The notes beneath the pieces are model-generated. The model searched no databases. It saw only the letters and a list, made by a program, of their open reading frames with translations, and was not told the DNA's origin. This document shows, piece after piece, positions 1-13,100 of a DNA stretch of 64,000 nucleotides (position 1 is its first letter; each line of letters begins with the position of its first letter). Made by a program: the position numbers and the translations under genes. Origin of the DNA: Budorcas taxicolor (taxonomy: Eukaryota; Chordata; Mammalia; Artiodactyla; Bovidae). The stretch lies in NCBI RefSeq assembly GCF_023091745.1, contig NW_026292661.1:1-64000 (forward strand). The letters are read 5' to 3'.

Positions 1-3000
1 TTCCCGACGAAGCAGGGAAAGGATCCCTCATCTCGAGCTACGAGGCGGAAACGGGGCTCCTCTGGATGTGGGCGGGACCCTCAGTGATTCCTCTCGAGTG
101 GAGACGGGTATGTCGGGGAACTTCTTGATTTGCACCAAGGGTGTGAAGGACCTTTCAAAGTTCCAGAGGTGAGGTGTGATCAGCCTCAAGAGCCTCAGCG
201 GAAATGGGCCTCATTTCGCCTGGAGGGGAGAACCTCCTGGATTTTCTCCAGTTGCGGCAGGTCTTCTCGAGTTACGACAGGGGACAACAGGGACCGCTCT
301 GGTGGCCTCAGGAAAGGCCAGTCCCATGCGAGTTGCTAGGGGACCTCTCGGGATTCCTCTCCCGTCCATGCCGGGGCCTCAGTCCTTGTGTGGAGTCGGG
401 GCCGGAACCTGAGGATTCCTCTCCAGTGTTGCCATGGATCTTGGGGTGCTTCTGAGTCTCCCGAGGGGAGTCAGGCCTCATCTCTTTTGGGGGCATGCAC
501 GTGCACTTTCCTCCCGAGCTGCAGCAGTAGTGTCACGCTTCCTGTCACGTGGATCAAGGGATCTGTGGCTTTCCCTCGAGGCTGTCCCTCGAGGCTTTCC
601 CCCGAGGCTTTCCCAGCAGGGCTGTGAGACGTGCCACCTTGGTGTGAGTCGATCCTCGGCGGGGAAAGACGAGCGCCGTGAAGGGAAAAGAGGTTCCTCT
701 GGAATGGACTGAGACATCTGGGGGACTCTTGGAATGGTGGCACGACCCTGGAGTTCCTCTCGCCGTTCCTGTTGAGAGGGCCTCCTCTTGAGATGCGACG
801 GGAACGCCGGGAACTCTTTCCCGACGAAGCAGGGAAAGGATCCTCATCTCGAGCTACGAGGCGGAGAACGGGGGCTCCTCTGGATATGGGCGGGACCCTC
901 GTGATACCTCTCGAGTGGAGACGGGTATGTCGGGGAACTTCTTGATTTGCACCAAGGGTGTGAAGGACCCTTTCAAAGTTCCAGAGGTGAGGTGTGATCA
1001 GCCTCGAGACGCCTCAGCGGAAATGGGCCTCATCTCGCCTGGAGTGGGAGAACCTCCTGGATTTTCTCCAGTTGCGGCAGGTCTTCTCGAGTTACGCCGG
1101 GGACCTCAGGGACCCGCTCTGGTGGCCTCAGTAAAGGCCAGTCCCCATGCGAGTTGCTAGGGGACCTCTCAGGATTCCTCTCCCGTCCATGCCGGGGCCT
1201 AAGTCCTTGTGTGGAGTCGGGGCCGGAACCTGAGGATTCCTCTCCAGTTTGCCATGGATCTTGGGGTGCTTCTGAGTCTCCCCAGGTGAGTCAGGCCTCG
1301 TCTCTTTTGGGGGCATGCACGTGCACTTTCCTCCCGGCTGCAGCAGTAGTGTCACGCTTCCTGTCACGTGGATCAAGGGATCTGTGGCTTTCCCTCGAGG
1401 CTGTCCCTCGAGGCTTTCCCACGAGGCTTTCCCACAGGGCTGTGCCACGTGCCACCTTGGTGTGAGTCGATCCTCGGCGTGAAAGACGAGCCGGTGAAGG
1501 GAAAAGAGTTCCTCTGGAATGGACTGAGACATCTGGGGGACTCTTGGAATGGTGGCACGACCCTGGAGTTCCTCTCGCCGTTCCTGTTGAGAGGGCCTCC
1601 TCTTGAGATGCGACGGGAACGCCGGGAACTCTTTCCCGACGAAGCAGGGAAAGGATCCCTCATCTCGAGCTACGAGGCGGAGAACGGGGCTCCTCTGGAT
1701 GTGGGCGGGACCCTCGTGATTCCTCTCGAGTGGAGACGGGTATGTCGGGGAACTTCTTGATTTGCACCAAGGGTGTGAAGGACCCTTTCGAAGTTCAGAG
1801 GGGAGGTGTGATCAGCCTCGAGACGCCTCATTGGAAATGGGCCTCATCTCGCCTGGAGGGGAGAACCTCCTGGATTTTCTCGAGTTGCGGCAGGTCTTCT
1901 CGAGTTACGACGGGGACCTCAGGGACCCGCTCTGGTGGCCTCAGGAAAGGCCAGTCCCCATGCGAGGTTGCTAGGGGACCTCTCGGGATTCCTCTCCCGT
2001 CCATGCCGGGGCCTCAGTCCTTGTGTGGAGTCGGGGCCGGAACCTGAGGATTCCTCTCCAGTGTTGCCATGGATCTTGGGGTGCTTCTGAGTCTCCCAGG
2101 GGAGTCAGGCCTCGTCTCGAGTGGGGGCATGCACGTGCGCTTTCCTCCCGAGCTGCAGCAGTAGTGTCACGCTTCCTGTCACGTGGATCAAGGGATCTGT
2201 GGCTTTCCCTCGAGGCTGTCCCTCGAGGCTTTCCCACGAGGCTTTCCCACAGGGCTGTGCCACGTGCCACCTTGGTGTGAGTCGATCCTCGGCATGAAAG
2301 ACGAGCCGGTGAAGGAAAAGAGGTTCCTCTGGAATGGACTGAGACATCTGGGGGACTCTTGGAATGGTGGCACGACCCTGGAGTTCCTCTCGCCGTTCCT
2401 GTTGAGAGGGCCTCCTCTTGAGATGCGACGGGAACGCCGGGAACTCTTTCCCGACGAAGCAGGGAAAGGATCCCTCATCTCGAGCTACGAGGCGGAAACG
2501 GGGCTCCTCTGGATGTGGGCGGGACCCTCGTGATTCCTCTCGAGTGGAGTCGGGTATGTCGGGGGAACTTCTTGATTTGCACCTAGGGTGTGAAGGACCC
2601 TTTCGAAGTTCCAGAGGGGAGGTGTGATCAGGCTCGAGACGCCTCAGCGGAAATTGCGCCTCATCTCGCCTGGAGGGGAGAACCTCCTGGATTTTCTCGA
2701 GTTGCGGCAGGTCTTCTCGAGTTACGCCGGGGACCTCAGGGACCCGCTCTGGTGGCCTCAGGAAAGGCCAGTCCCCATGCGAGTTGCTAGGGGACCTCTC
2801 GGGATTCCTCTCCCGTCCATGCCGGGGCCTCAGTCCTTGTGTGGAGTCGGGGCCGGAACCTGAGGATTCCTCTCCAGTGTTGCCATGGATCTTGGGGTGC
2901 TTCTGAGTCTCCCCAGGGGAGTCAGGCCTCGTCTCGAGTGGGGCCATGCACGTGCGCTTTCCTCCCGAACTGCAGCAGTAGTGTCACGCTTCCTGTCACG

Positions 3001-6000
3001 TGGATCAAGGGATCTGTGGCTTTCCCTCGAGGCTGTCCCTCGAGGCTTTCCCACGAGGCTTTCCCCACAGGGCTGTGCCACGTGCCACCTTGGTGTGAGT
3101 CGATCCTCCGGCGTGAAAGACGAGCCGGTGAAGGGAAAAGAGGTTCCTCTGGAATGGACTGAGACATCTGGGGGACTCTTGGAATGGTGGCACGACCCTG
3201 GAGTTCCTCTCGCCGTTCCTGTTGAGAGGGGCCTCCTCTTGAGATGCGACGGGACGCCGGGAACTCTTTCCCGACGAAGCAGGGAAAGGATCCCTCATCT
3301 CGAGCTACGAGGCGGAGAACGGGGCTCCTCTGGATGTGGGCGGGACCCTCGTGATTCCTCTCGAGTGGAGTCGGGTATGTCGGGGAACTTCTTGATTTGC
3401 ACCTAGGGTGTGAAGGACCCTTTCGAAGTTCCAGAGGGGAGGTGTGATCAGCCTCGAGACGCCTCAGCGGAAATGGGCCTCATCTCGCCTGGAGGGGAGA
3501 ACCTCCTGGATTTTCTCGAGTTGCGGCAGGTCTTCTCGAGTTACGCCGGGGACCTCAGGGACCCGCTCTGGTGGCCTCAGGAAAGGCCAGTCCCCATGCG
3601 AGTTGCTAGGGGACCTCTCGGGATTCCTCTCCCGTCCATGCCGGGGCCTCAGTCCTTGTGTGGAGTCGGGGCCGGAACCTGAGGATTCCTCTCCAGTGTT
3701 GCCATGGATCTTGGGGTGCCTTCTGAGTCTCCCAGGGGAGTCAGGCCTCGTCTCGAGTGGGGGCATGCACGTGCGCTTTCCTCCCGAGCTGCAGCAGTAG
3801 TGTCACGCTTCCTGTCACGTGGATCAAGGGATCTGTGGCTTTCCCTCGAGGCTGTCCCTCGAGGCTTTCCCACGAGGCTTTCCCACAGGGCTGTGCCACG
3901 TGCCACCTTGGTGTGAGTCGATCCTCGGCATGAAAGACGAGCCGGTGAAGGGAAAAGAGGTTCCTCTGGAATGGACTGAGACATCTGGGGGACTCTTGGA
4001 ATGGTGGCACGACCCTGGAGTTCCTCTCGCCGTTCCTGTTGAGAGGGCCTCCTCTTGAGATGCGACGGGAACGCCGGGAACTCTTTCCCGACGAAGCAGG
4101 GAAAGGATCCCTCATCTCGAGCCACGAGGCGGAACGGGGCTCCTCTGGATGTGGGCGGGACCCTCGTGATTCCTCTCGAGTGGAGTCGGGTATGTCGGGG
4201 AACTTCTTGATTTGCACCTAGGGTGTGAAGGACCCTTTCGAATTCCAGAGGGGAGGTGTGATCAGGCTCGAGACGCCTCAGCGGAAATGCGCCTCATCTC
4301 GCCTGGAGGGGAGAACCTCCTGGATTTTCTCGAGTTGCGGCAGGTCTTCTCGAGTTACGCCGGGGACCTCAGGGACCCGCTCTGGTGGCCTCAGGAAAGG
4401 CCAGTCCCCATGCGAGTTGCTAGGGGACCTCTCGGGATTCCTCTCCCGTCCATGCCGGGGCCTCAGTCCTTGTGTGGAGTCGGGCCGGAACCTGAGGATT
4501 CCTCTCCAGTGTTGCCATGGATCTTGGGGTGCTTCTGAGTCTCCCCAGGGGAGTCAGGCCTCGTCTCGAGTGGGGCCATGCACGTGCGCTTTCCTCCCGA
4601 ACTTGCAGCAGTAGTGTCACGCTTCCTGTCACGTGGATCAAGGGATCTGTGGCTTTCCCTCGAGGCTGTCCCTCGAGGCTTTCCACGAGGCTTTCCCACA
4701 GGGCTGTGCCACGTGCCACCTTGGTGTGAGTCGATCCTCGGCGTGAAAGACGAGCCGGTGAAGGGAAAAGAGGTTCCTCTGGAATGGACTGAGACATCTG
4801 GGGGACTCTTGGAATGGTGGCACGACCCTGGAGTTCCTCTCCGCCGTTCCTGTTGAGAGGGCCTCCTCTTGAGATGCGACGGGAACGCCGGGAACTCTTT
4901 CCCGACGAAGCAGGGAAAGGATCCCTCATCTCGAGCTACGAGGCGGAAACGGGGCTCCTCTGGATGTGGGCGGGACCCTCGTGATTCCTCTCGAGTGGAG
5001 TCGGGTATGTCGGGGAACTTCTTGATTTGCACCTAGGGTGTGAAGGACCCTTTCGAAGTTCCAGAGGGGCAGGTGTGATCAGCCTCGAGACGCCTCAGCG
5101 GAAATGGGCCTCATCTCGCCTGGAGGGGAGAACCTCCTGGATTTTCTCGAGTTGCGGCAGGTCTTCTCGAGTTACGCCGGGGACCCTCAGGACCCGCTCT
5201 GGTGGCCTCAGGAAAGGCCAGTCCCCATGCGAGTTGCTAGGGGACCTCTCGGGATTCCTCTCCCGTCCATGCCGGGGCCTCAGTCCTTGTGTGGAGTCGG
5301 GGCCGGAACCTGAGGATTCCTCTCCAGTGTTGCCATGGATCTTGGGTGCTTCTGAGTCTCCCCAGGGGAGTCAGGCCTCGTCTCGAGTGGGGGCATGCAC
5401 GTGCGCTTTCCTCCGAGCTGCAGCAGTAGTGTCACGCTTCCTGTCACGTGGATCAAGGGATCTGTGGCTTTCCCTCGAGGCTGTCCCTCGAGGCTTTCCC
5501 ACGAGGCTTTCCCACAGGGCTGTGCCACGTGCCACCTTGGTGTGAGTCGATCCTCGGCGTGAAAGACGAGCCGGTGAAGGGAAAAGAGGTTCCTCTGGAA
5601 TGGACTGAGACATCTGGGGGACTCTTGGAATGGTGGCACGACCCTGGAGTTCCTCTCGCCGTTCCTGTTGAGAGGGCCTCCTCTTGAGATGCGACGGAAC
5701 GCCGGGAACTCTTTCCCGACGAAGCAGGGAAAGGATCCCTCATCTCGAGCTACGAGGCGCAAACGGGGCTCCTCTGGATGTGGGCGGGACCCTCTTGTTT
5801 CCTCTCGAGTGGAGTCGGGTATGTCGGGGAACTTCTTGATTTGCACCTAGGGTGTGAAGGACCCTTTCGAAGTTCCAGAGGGGAGGTGTGATCAGCCTCG
5901 AGACGCCTCAGCGAAATGGGCCTCATCTCGCCTGGAGGGGAGAACCTCCTGGATTTTCTCGAGTTGCGGCAGGTCTTCTCGAGTTACGACGGGGACCTCA

Positions 6001-6306
6001 GGGACCCGCTCTGGTGGCCTCAGAAAGGCCAGTCCCCATGCGAGTTGCTAGGGGACCTCTCGGGATTCCTCTCCCGTCCATGCCGGGGCCTCAGTCCTTG
6101 TGTGGAGTCGGGGCCGGAACCTGAGGATTCCTCTCCAGTGTGCCATGGATCTTGGGGTGCTTCTGAGTCTCCCCAGGGGAGTCAGGCCTCGTCTCGAGTG
6201 GGGGCATGCACGTGCGCTTTCCTCCCGAGCTGCAGCAGTAGTGTCACGCTTCCTGTCACGTGGATCAAGGGATCTGTGGCTTTCCCTCGAGGCTGTCCCT
6301 CGAGGC
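1..6306 (+). repeat. Irregular satellite segment with homopolymer indels
   Basis: Anchor-to-anchor lengths here are 820, 815, 816, 819, 813, 818 and 810 bp, against a near-constant 816 afterwards. The length changes are mostly one base in short runs. Examples are CTTGGGTGC near 5344 (normally four G), CCTCCGAGC near 5411 (normally three C), GACGGAACG near 5695, AGCGAAATGG near 5911, CCTCCGGCG near 3107 and GAGGGGCC near 3227. A G lost from CGAAGTTCC creates the only GAATTC I noticed (4240-4245). Units from about 2540 to 5850 also share real substitutions rare elsewhere: GAGTCGGGTATG instead of GAGACGGGTATG, and CACCTAGGG instead of CACCAAGGG. So this is a distinct subfamily seen through noisy sequence. 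Whether the indels are biological or base-calling errors cannot be settled here; their homopolymer bias favours errors. Confidence 0.85.
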
Positions 6307-9300
6307 TTTCCCCACGAGGCTTTCCCACAGGGCTGTGCCACGTGCCACCTTGGTGTGAGTCGATCCTCGGCGTGAAAGACGAGCCGGTGAAGGGAAAAGA
6401 GGTTCCTCTGGAATGGACTGAGACATCTGGGGGACTCTTGGAATGGTGGCACGACCCTGGAGTTCCTCTCGCCGTTCCTGTTGAGAGGGCCTCCTCTTGA
6501 GATGCGACGGGAACGCCGGGAACTCTTTCTCGACGAAGCAGGGAAAGGATCCCTCATCTCGAGCTACGAGGCGGAAACGGGGCTCCTCTGGATGTGGGCG
6601 GGACCCTCGTGATTCCTCTCGAGTGGAGACGGGTATGTCGGGGAACTTCTTGATTTGCACCAAGGGTGTGAAGGACCCTTTCGAAGTTCCAGAGGTGAGG
6701 TGTGATCAGCCTCGAGACGCCTCAGCGGAAATGCTCCTCATCTCGCCTGGAGGGGAGAACCTCCTGGATTTTCTCGAGTTGTGGCAGGTCTTCTGGAGTT
6801 ACGACGGGGACCTCAGGGACGTGCTCTGGTGGCCTCAGGAAAGGCCAGTCCCCATGCGAGTTGCTAGGGACCTCTCGGGATTCCTCTCCCATCCATACCG
6901 GGGCCTCAGTCCTTGTGTGGAGTCGGGGCCGGAACCTGAGGATTCCTCTCCAGTGTTGCCATGGATCTTGGGGTGCTTCTGAGTCTCCCCAGGGGAGTCA
7001 GGCCTCGTCTCGAGTGGGGCCATGCACGTGCGCTTTCCTCCCGAGCTGCAGCATTAGTGTCACGCTTCCTGTCACGTGGATCAAAGGATCTGTGGCTTTC
7101 CCTTGAGGCTGTCCCTCGAGGCTTTCCCACGAGGCTTTCCCACAGGGCTGTGCCACGTGCCACCTTGGTGTGAGTCGATCCTCGGCGTGAAAGACGAGCC
7201 GGTGAAGGGAAAAGAGGTTCCTCTGGAATGGACTGAGACATCTGGGGGACTCTTGGAATGGTGGCACGACCCTGGAGTTCCTCTCGCCGTTCCTGTTGAG
7301 AGGGCCTCCTCTTGAGATGCGACGGGAACGCCGGGAACTCTTTCCCGACGAAGCAGGGAAAGGATCCCTCATCTCGAGCTACGAGGCGGAAACGGGGCTC
7401 CTCTGGATGTGGGCGGGACCCTCGTGATTCCTCTCGAGTGGAGACGGGTATGTCGGGGAACTTCTTGATTTGCACCAAGGGTGTGAAGGACCCTTTCAAA
7501 GTTCCAGAGGTGAGGTGTGATCAGCCTCGAGACGCCTCAGCGGAAATGGGCCTCATCTCGCCTGGAGGGGAGAACCTCCTGGATTTTCTCCAGTTGCGGC
7601 ATGTCTTCTCGAGTTACGACGGGGACCACAGGGACCCGCTCTGGTGGCCTCAGGAAAGGCCAGTCCCCATGCGAGTTTCTAGGGGACCTCTCGGGATTCC
7701 TCTCCCGTCCATGCCGGGGCCTCAGTCCTTGTGTGGAGTCGGGGCCGGAACCTGAGGATTCCTCTCCAGTGTTGCCATGGATCTTGGGGTGCTTCTGAGT
7801 CTCCCCAGGGGAGTCAGGCCTCGTCTCGAGTGGGGCCATGCACGTGCGCTTTCCTCCCGAGCTGCAGCAGTAGTGTCACGCTTCCTGTCACGTGGATCAA
7901 GGGATCTGTGGCTTTCCCTCGAGGCTGTCCCTCGAGGCTTTCCCACGAGGCTTTCCCACAGGGCTGTGCCACGTGCCACCTTGGTGTGAGTCGATCCTCG
8001 GCGTGAAAGACGAGCCGGTGAAGGGAAAAGAGGTTCCTCTGGAATGGACTGAGACATCTGGGGGACTCTTGGAATGGTGGCACGACCCTGGAGTTCCTCT
8101 CGCCGTTCCTGTTGAGAGGGCCTCCTCTTGAGATGCGACGGGAACGCCGGGAACTCTTTCTCGACGAAGCAGGGAAAGGATCCCTCATCTCGAGCTACGA
8201 GGCGGAAACGGGGCTCCTCTGGATGTGGGCGGGACCCTCGTGATTCCTCTCGAGTGGAGACGGGTATGTCGGGGAACTTCTTGATTTGCACCAAGGGTGT
8301 GAAGGACCCTTTCGAAGTTCCAGAGGTGAGGTGTGATCAGCCTCGAGACGCCTCAGCGGAAATGCTCCTCATCTCGCCTGGAGGGGAGAACCTCCTGGAT
8401 TTTCTCGAGTTGTGGCAGGTCTTCTGGAGTTACGACGGGGACCTCAGGGACGTGCTCTGGTGGCCTCAGGAAAGGCCAGTCCCCATGCGAGTTGCTAGGG
8501 ACCTCTCGGGATTCCTCTCCCATCCATGCCGGGGCCTCAGTCCTTGTGTGGAGTCGGGGCCGGAACCTGAGGATTCCTCTCCAGTGTTGCCATGGATCTT
8601 GGGGTGCTTCTGAGTCTCCCCATGGGAGTCAGGCCTCGTCTCGAGTGGGGCCATGCACGTGCGCTTTCCTCCCGAGCTGCAGCATTAGTGTCACGCTTCC
8701 TGTCACGTGGATCAAAGGATCTGTGGCTTTCCCTTGAGGCTGTCCCTCGAGGCTTTCCCACGAGGCTTTCCCACAGGGCTGTGCCACGTGCCACCTTGGT
8801 GTGAGTCGATCCTCGGCGTGAAAGACGAGCCGGTGAAGGGAAAAGAGGTTCCTCTGGAATGGACTGAGACATCTGGGGGACTCTTGGAATGGTGGCACGA
8901 CCCTGGAGTTCCTCTCGCCGTTCCTGTTGAGAGGGCCTCCTCTTGAGATGCGACGGGAACGCCGGGAACTCTTTCCCGACGAAGCAGGGAAAGGATCCCT
9001 CATCTCGAGCTACGAGGCGGAAACGGGGCTCCTCTGGATGTGGGCGGGACCCTCGTGATTCCTCTCGAGTGGAGACGGGTATGTCGGGGAACTTCTTGAT
9101 TTGCACCAAGGGTGTGAAGGACCCTTTCAAAGTTCCAGAGGTGAGGTGTGATCAGCCTCGAGACGCCTCAGCGGAAATGGGCCTCATCTCGCCTGGAGGG
9201 GAGAACCTCCTGGATTTTCTCCAGTTGCGGCATGTCTTCTCGAGTTACGACGGGGACCACAGGGACCCGCTCTGGTGGCCTCAGGAAAGGCCAGTCCCCA

Positions 9301-9461
9301 TGCGAGTTTCTAGGGGACCTCTCGGGATTCCTCTCCCGTCCATGCCGGGGCCTCAGTCCTTGTGTGGAGTCGGGGCCGGAACCTGAGGATTCCTCTCCAG
9401 TGTTGCCATGGATCTTGGGGTGCTTCTGAGTCTCCCCAGGGGAGTCAGGCCTCGTCTCGAG
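6307..9461 (+). repeat. Two-monomer higher-order unit (1631 bp), tandemly duplicated
   Basis: Sequence from about 6307 to 7830 recurs at about 7938 to 9461 with a shift of 1631 bp. Diagnostic variants occur in both copies: CTTTCTCGACG (near 6526 and 8157), ATGCTCCTC (6731 and 8362), GGACGTGCTCTGG (6818 and 8449), the one-base-shorter CTAGGGACC (6866 and 8497), GGATCAAAGG (7078 and 8709) and GCATGTCTTC (7599 and 9230). I noticed two differences between the copies: CCATACC versus CCATGCC (6893 and 8524) and CCCCAGGGG versus CCCCATGGG (6987 and 8618). The left limit is set by CTTTCCCCACG near 6308 versus CTTTCCCACG. The right limit is set by GTGGGGCC versus GTGGGGGC. Confidence 0.9.
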
Positions 9462-10126
9462 TGGGGGCATGCACGTGCGCTTTCCTCCCGAGCTGCAGCA
9501 GTAGTGTCACGCTTCCTGTCACGTGGATCAAGGGATCTGTGGCTTTCCCTCGAGGCTGTCCCTCGAGGCTTTCCCACGAGGCTTTCCCACAGGGCTGTGC
9601 CACGTGCCACCGTGGTGTGAGTCGATCCTCGGCGTGAAAGACGAGCCGGTGAAGGGAAAAGAGGTTCCTCTGGAATGGACTGAGACATCTGGGGGACTCT
9701 TGGAATGGTGGCACGACCCTGGAGTTCCTCTCGCCGTTCCTGTTGAGAGGGCCTCCTCTTGAGATGCGACGGGAACGCCGGGAACTCTTTCCCGACGAAG
9801 CAGGGAAAGGATCCCTCATCTCGAGCTACGAGGCGGAAACGGGGCTCCTCTGGATGTGGGCGGGACCCTCGTGATTCCTCTCGAGTGGAGACGGGTATGT
9901 CGGGGAACTTCTTGATTTGCACCAAGGCTGCGAAGGAGCCTTTCGAAGTTCCAGAGGGGAGGTGTGATCAGCCTCGAGACGCCTCATTGGAAATGGGCCT
10001 CATCTCGCCTGGAGGGGAGATCCTCCTGGATTTTCTCCAGTTGCGGCAGGTCTTCTCGAGATACGACGGGGACCACAGGGACCCGCTCTGGTGGCCTCAG
10101 GAAAGGCCAGTCCCCATGCGAGTTGC
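9462..10126 (+). repeat. Satellite monomer between two higher-order blocks
   Basis: This part-unit has private variants that set it apart from its neighbours: AAGGCTGCGAAGG near 9926, GGAGATCCTCC near 10016, CGAGATACG near 10058 and CACCGTGGTG near 9608. It marks the junction between the dimer block on the left and the four-unit block on the right. Nothing other than satellite sequence is present. Confidence 0.8.
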
Positions 10127-13100
10127 TAGGGGACCTCTCGGGATTCCTCTCCCGTCCATGCCGGGGCCTCAGTCCTTGTGTGGAGTCGGGGCCGGAACCT
10201 GAGGATTCCTCTCCAGTGTTGCCATGGATCTTGGGGTGCTTCTGAGTCTCCCCAGGGGAGTCAGGCCTCGTCTCTTTTGGGGGCATGAACGTGCACTTTC
10301 CTCCCGAGCTGCAGCAGTATTGTCACGCTTCCTGTCACGTGGATCAAGGGATCTGTGGCTTTCCCTCGAGGCTGTCCCTCGAGGCTTTCCCACGAGGCTT
10401 TCCCACAGGGCTGTGCCACGTGCCACCTTGGTGTGAGTCGATCCTCGGCGTGAAAGACGAGCCGGTGAAGGGAAAAGAGGTTCCTCTGGAATGGACTGAG
10501 ACATCTGGGGGACTCTTGGAATGGTGGCACGACCCTGGAGTTCCTCTCGCCGTTCCTGTTGAGAGGGCCTCCTCTTGAGATGCGACGGGAACGCCGGGAA
10601 CTCTTTCCCGACGAAGCAGGGAAAGGATCCCTCATCTCGAGCTACGAGGCGGAAACGGGGCTCCTCTGGATGTGGGCGGGACCCTCGTGATTCCTCTCGA
10701 GTGGAGACGGCTAGGTCGGTGAACTTCTTGATTTGCACCAAGGGTGTGAAGGAGCCTTTCGAAGTTCCAGAGGTGAGGTGTGATCAGCCTCGAGACGCCT
10801 CATTGGAAATGGGCCTCATCTCGCCTGGAGGGGAGAACCTCCTGGATTTTCTCGAGTTGCGGCAGGTCTTCTCGAGTTACGACGGGGACCTCAGGGACCC
10901 GCTCTGGTGGCCTCAGGAAAGGCCAGTCCCCATGCGAGTTGCTAGGGGACCTCTCGGGATTCCTCTCCCGTCCATGCCGGGGCCTCAGTCCTTGTGTGGA
11001 GTCGGGGCCGGAACCTGAGGATTCCTCTCCAGTGTTGCCATGGATCTTGGGGTGCTTCTGAGTCTCCCCAGGGGAGTCAGGCCTCGTCTCGAGTGGGGGC
11101 ATGCACGTGCGCTTTCCTCCCAAGCTGCAGCTATAGTGTCACGCTTCCTGTCACGTGGATCAAGGGATCTGTGGCTTTCCCTCGAGGCTGTCCCTCGAGG
11201 CTTTCCCACGAGGCTTTCCCACAGGGCTGTGCCACGTGCCACCTTGGTGTGAGTCGATCCTCGGCGTGAAAGACGAGCCGGTGAAGGGAAAAGAGGTTCC
11301 TCTGGAATGGACTGAGACATCTGGGGGACTCTTGGAATGGTGGCACGACCCTGGAGTTCCTCTCGCCGTTCCTGTTGAGAGGGCCTCCTCTTGAGATGCG
11401 ACGGGAACGCCGGGAACTCTTTCCCGACGAAGCAGGGAAAGGATCCCTCATCTCGAGCTACGAGGCGGAAACGGGGCTCCTCTGGATGTGGGCGGGACCC
11501 TCGTGATTCCTCTCGAGTGGAGACGGGTATGTCGGGGAACTTCTTGATTTGCACCAAGGGTGTGAAGGACACTTTCGAAGTTCCAGACTGGAGGTGTGAT
11601 CAGCCTCGAGACGCCTCAGCGGAAATGGGCCTCATATCGCCTGGAGGGGAGAACCTCCTGGATTTTCTCGAGTTGCTGCAGGTCTTCTCGAGTTACGACG
11701 GGGACCTCAGGGACCCGCTCTGGTGGCCTCAGGAAAGGCCAGTCCCCATGCGAGTTGCTAGGGGACCTCTCGGGATTCCTCTCCCGTCCATGCCGGGGCC
11801 TCAGTCCTTGTGTGGAGTCGGGGCCGGAACCTGAGGATTCCTCTCCAGTGTTGCCATGGATCTTGGGGTGCTTCTGAGTCTCCCCAGGGGAGTCAGGCCT
11901 CGTCTCTTTTGGGGGCATGAACGTGCACTTTCCTCCCGAGCTGCAGCAGTAGTGTCACGCTTCCTGTCACGTGGATCAAGGGATCTGTGGCTTTCCCTCG
12001 AGGCTGTCCCTCGAGGCTTTCCCACGAGGCTTTCCCACAGGGCTGTGCCACGTGCCACCTTGGTGTGAGTTGATCCTCGGCGTGAAAGACGAGCCGGTTA
12101 AGGGAAAAGAGGTTCCTCTGGAATGGACTGAGACATCTGGGGGACTCTTGGAATGGTGGCACGACCCTGGAGTTCCTCTCGCCGTTCCTGTTGAGAGGGC
12201 CTCCTCTTGAGATGCAACGGGAAGGCCGGGAACTCTTTCCCGACGAAGCAGGGAAAGGATCCCTCATCTCGAGCTACGAGGCGGAAACGGGGCTCCTCTG
12301 GATGTGGGCGGGACCCTCGTGATTCCTCTCGAGTGGAGACGGCTAGGTCGGTGAACTTCTTGATTTGCACCAAGGGTGTGAAGGAGCCTTTCGAAGTTCC
12401 AGAGGTGAGGTGTGATCAGCCTCGAGACGCCTCATTGGAAATGGGCCTCATCTCGCCTGGAGGGGAGAACCTCCTGGATTTTCTCGAGTTGCGGCAGGTC
12501 TTCTCGAGTTACGACGGGGACCTCAGGGACCCGCTCTGGTGGCCTCAGGAAAGGCCAGTCCCCATGCGAGTTGCTAGGGGACCTCTCGGGATTCCTCTCC
12601 CGTCCATGCCGGGGCCTCAGTCCTTGTGTGGAGTCGGGGCCGGAACCTGAGGATTCCTCTCCAGTGTTGCCATGGATCTTGGGGTGCTTCTGAGTCTCCC
12701 CAGGGGAGTCAGGCCTCGTCTCTTTTGGGGGCATGAACGTGCACTTTCCTCCCGAGCTGCAGCTGTAGTGTCACGCTTCCTGTCACGTGGATCAAGGGAT
12801 CTGTGGCTTTCCCTCGAGGCTGTCCCTCGAGGCTTTCCCACGAGGCTTTCCCACAGGGCTGTGCCACGTGCCACCTTGGTGTGAGTCGATCCTCGGCGTG
12901 AAAGACGAGCCGGTGAAGGGAAAAGAGGTTCCTCTGGAATGGACTGAGACATCTGGGGGACTCTTGGAATGGTGGCACGACCCTGGAGTTCCTCTCGCCG
13001 TTCCTGTTGAGAGGGCCTCCTCTTGAGATGCGACGGGAACGCCGGGAACTCTTTCCCGACGAAGCAGGGAAAGGATCCCTCATCTCGAGCTACGAGGCGG

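Noticed and set aside
2105..2947. Longest open frame, about 280 codons on the minus strand, and the many 70-190-codon frames repeated every 816 bp
   Set aside because: They recur only because the DNA is a tandem repeat. Several frames on both strands overlap and are equally conserved, starts are arbitrary, one-base unit-length changes break frames, and no known domain or codon-bias signal is visible. The 280-codon frame spans indel-rich sequence.
4240..4245. Isolated GAATTC site as a marker of an inserted element
   Set aside because: It arises from loss of one G in the usual CGAAGTTCC within the indel-rich segment, with ordinary satellite on both sides.
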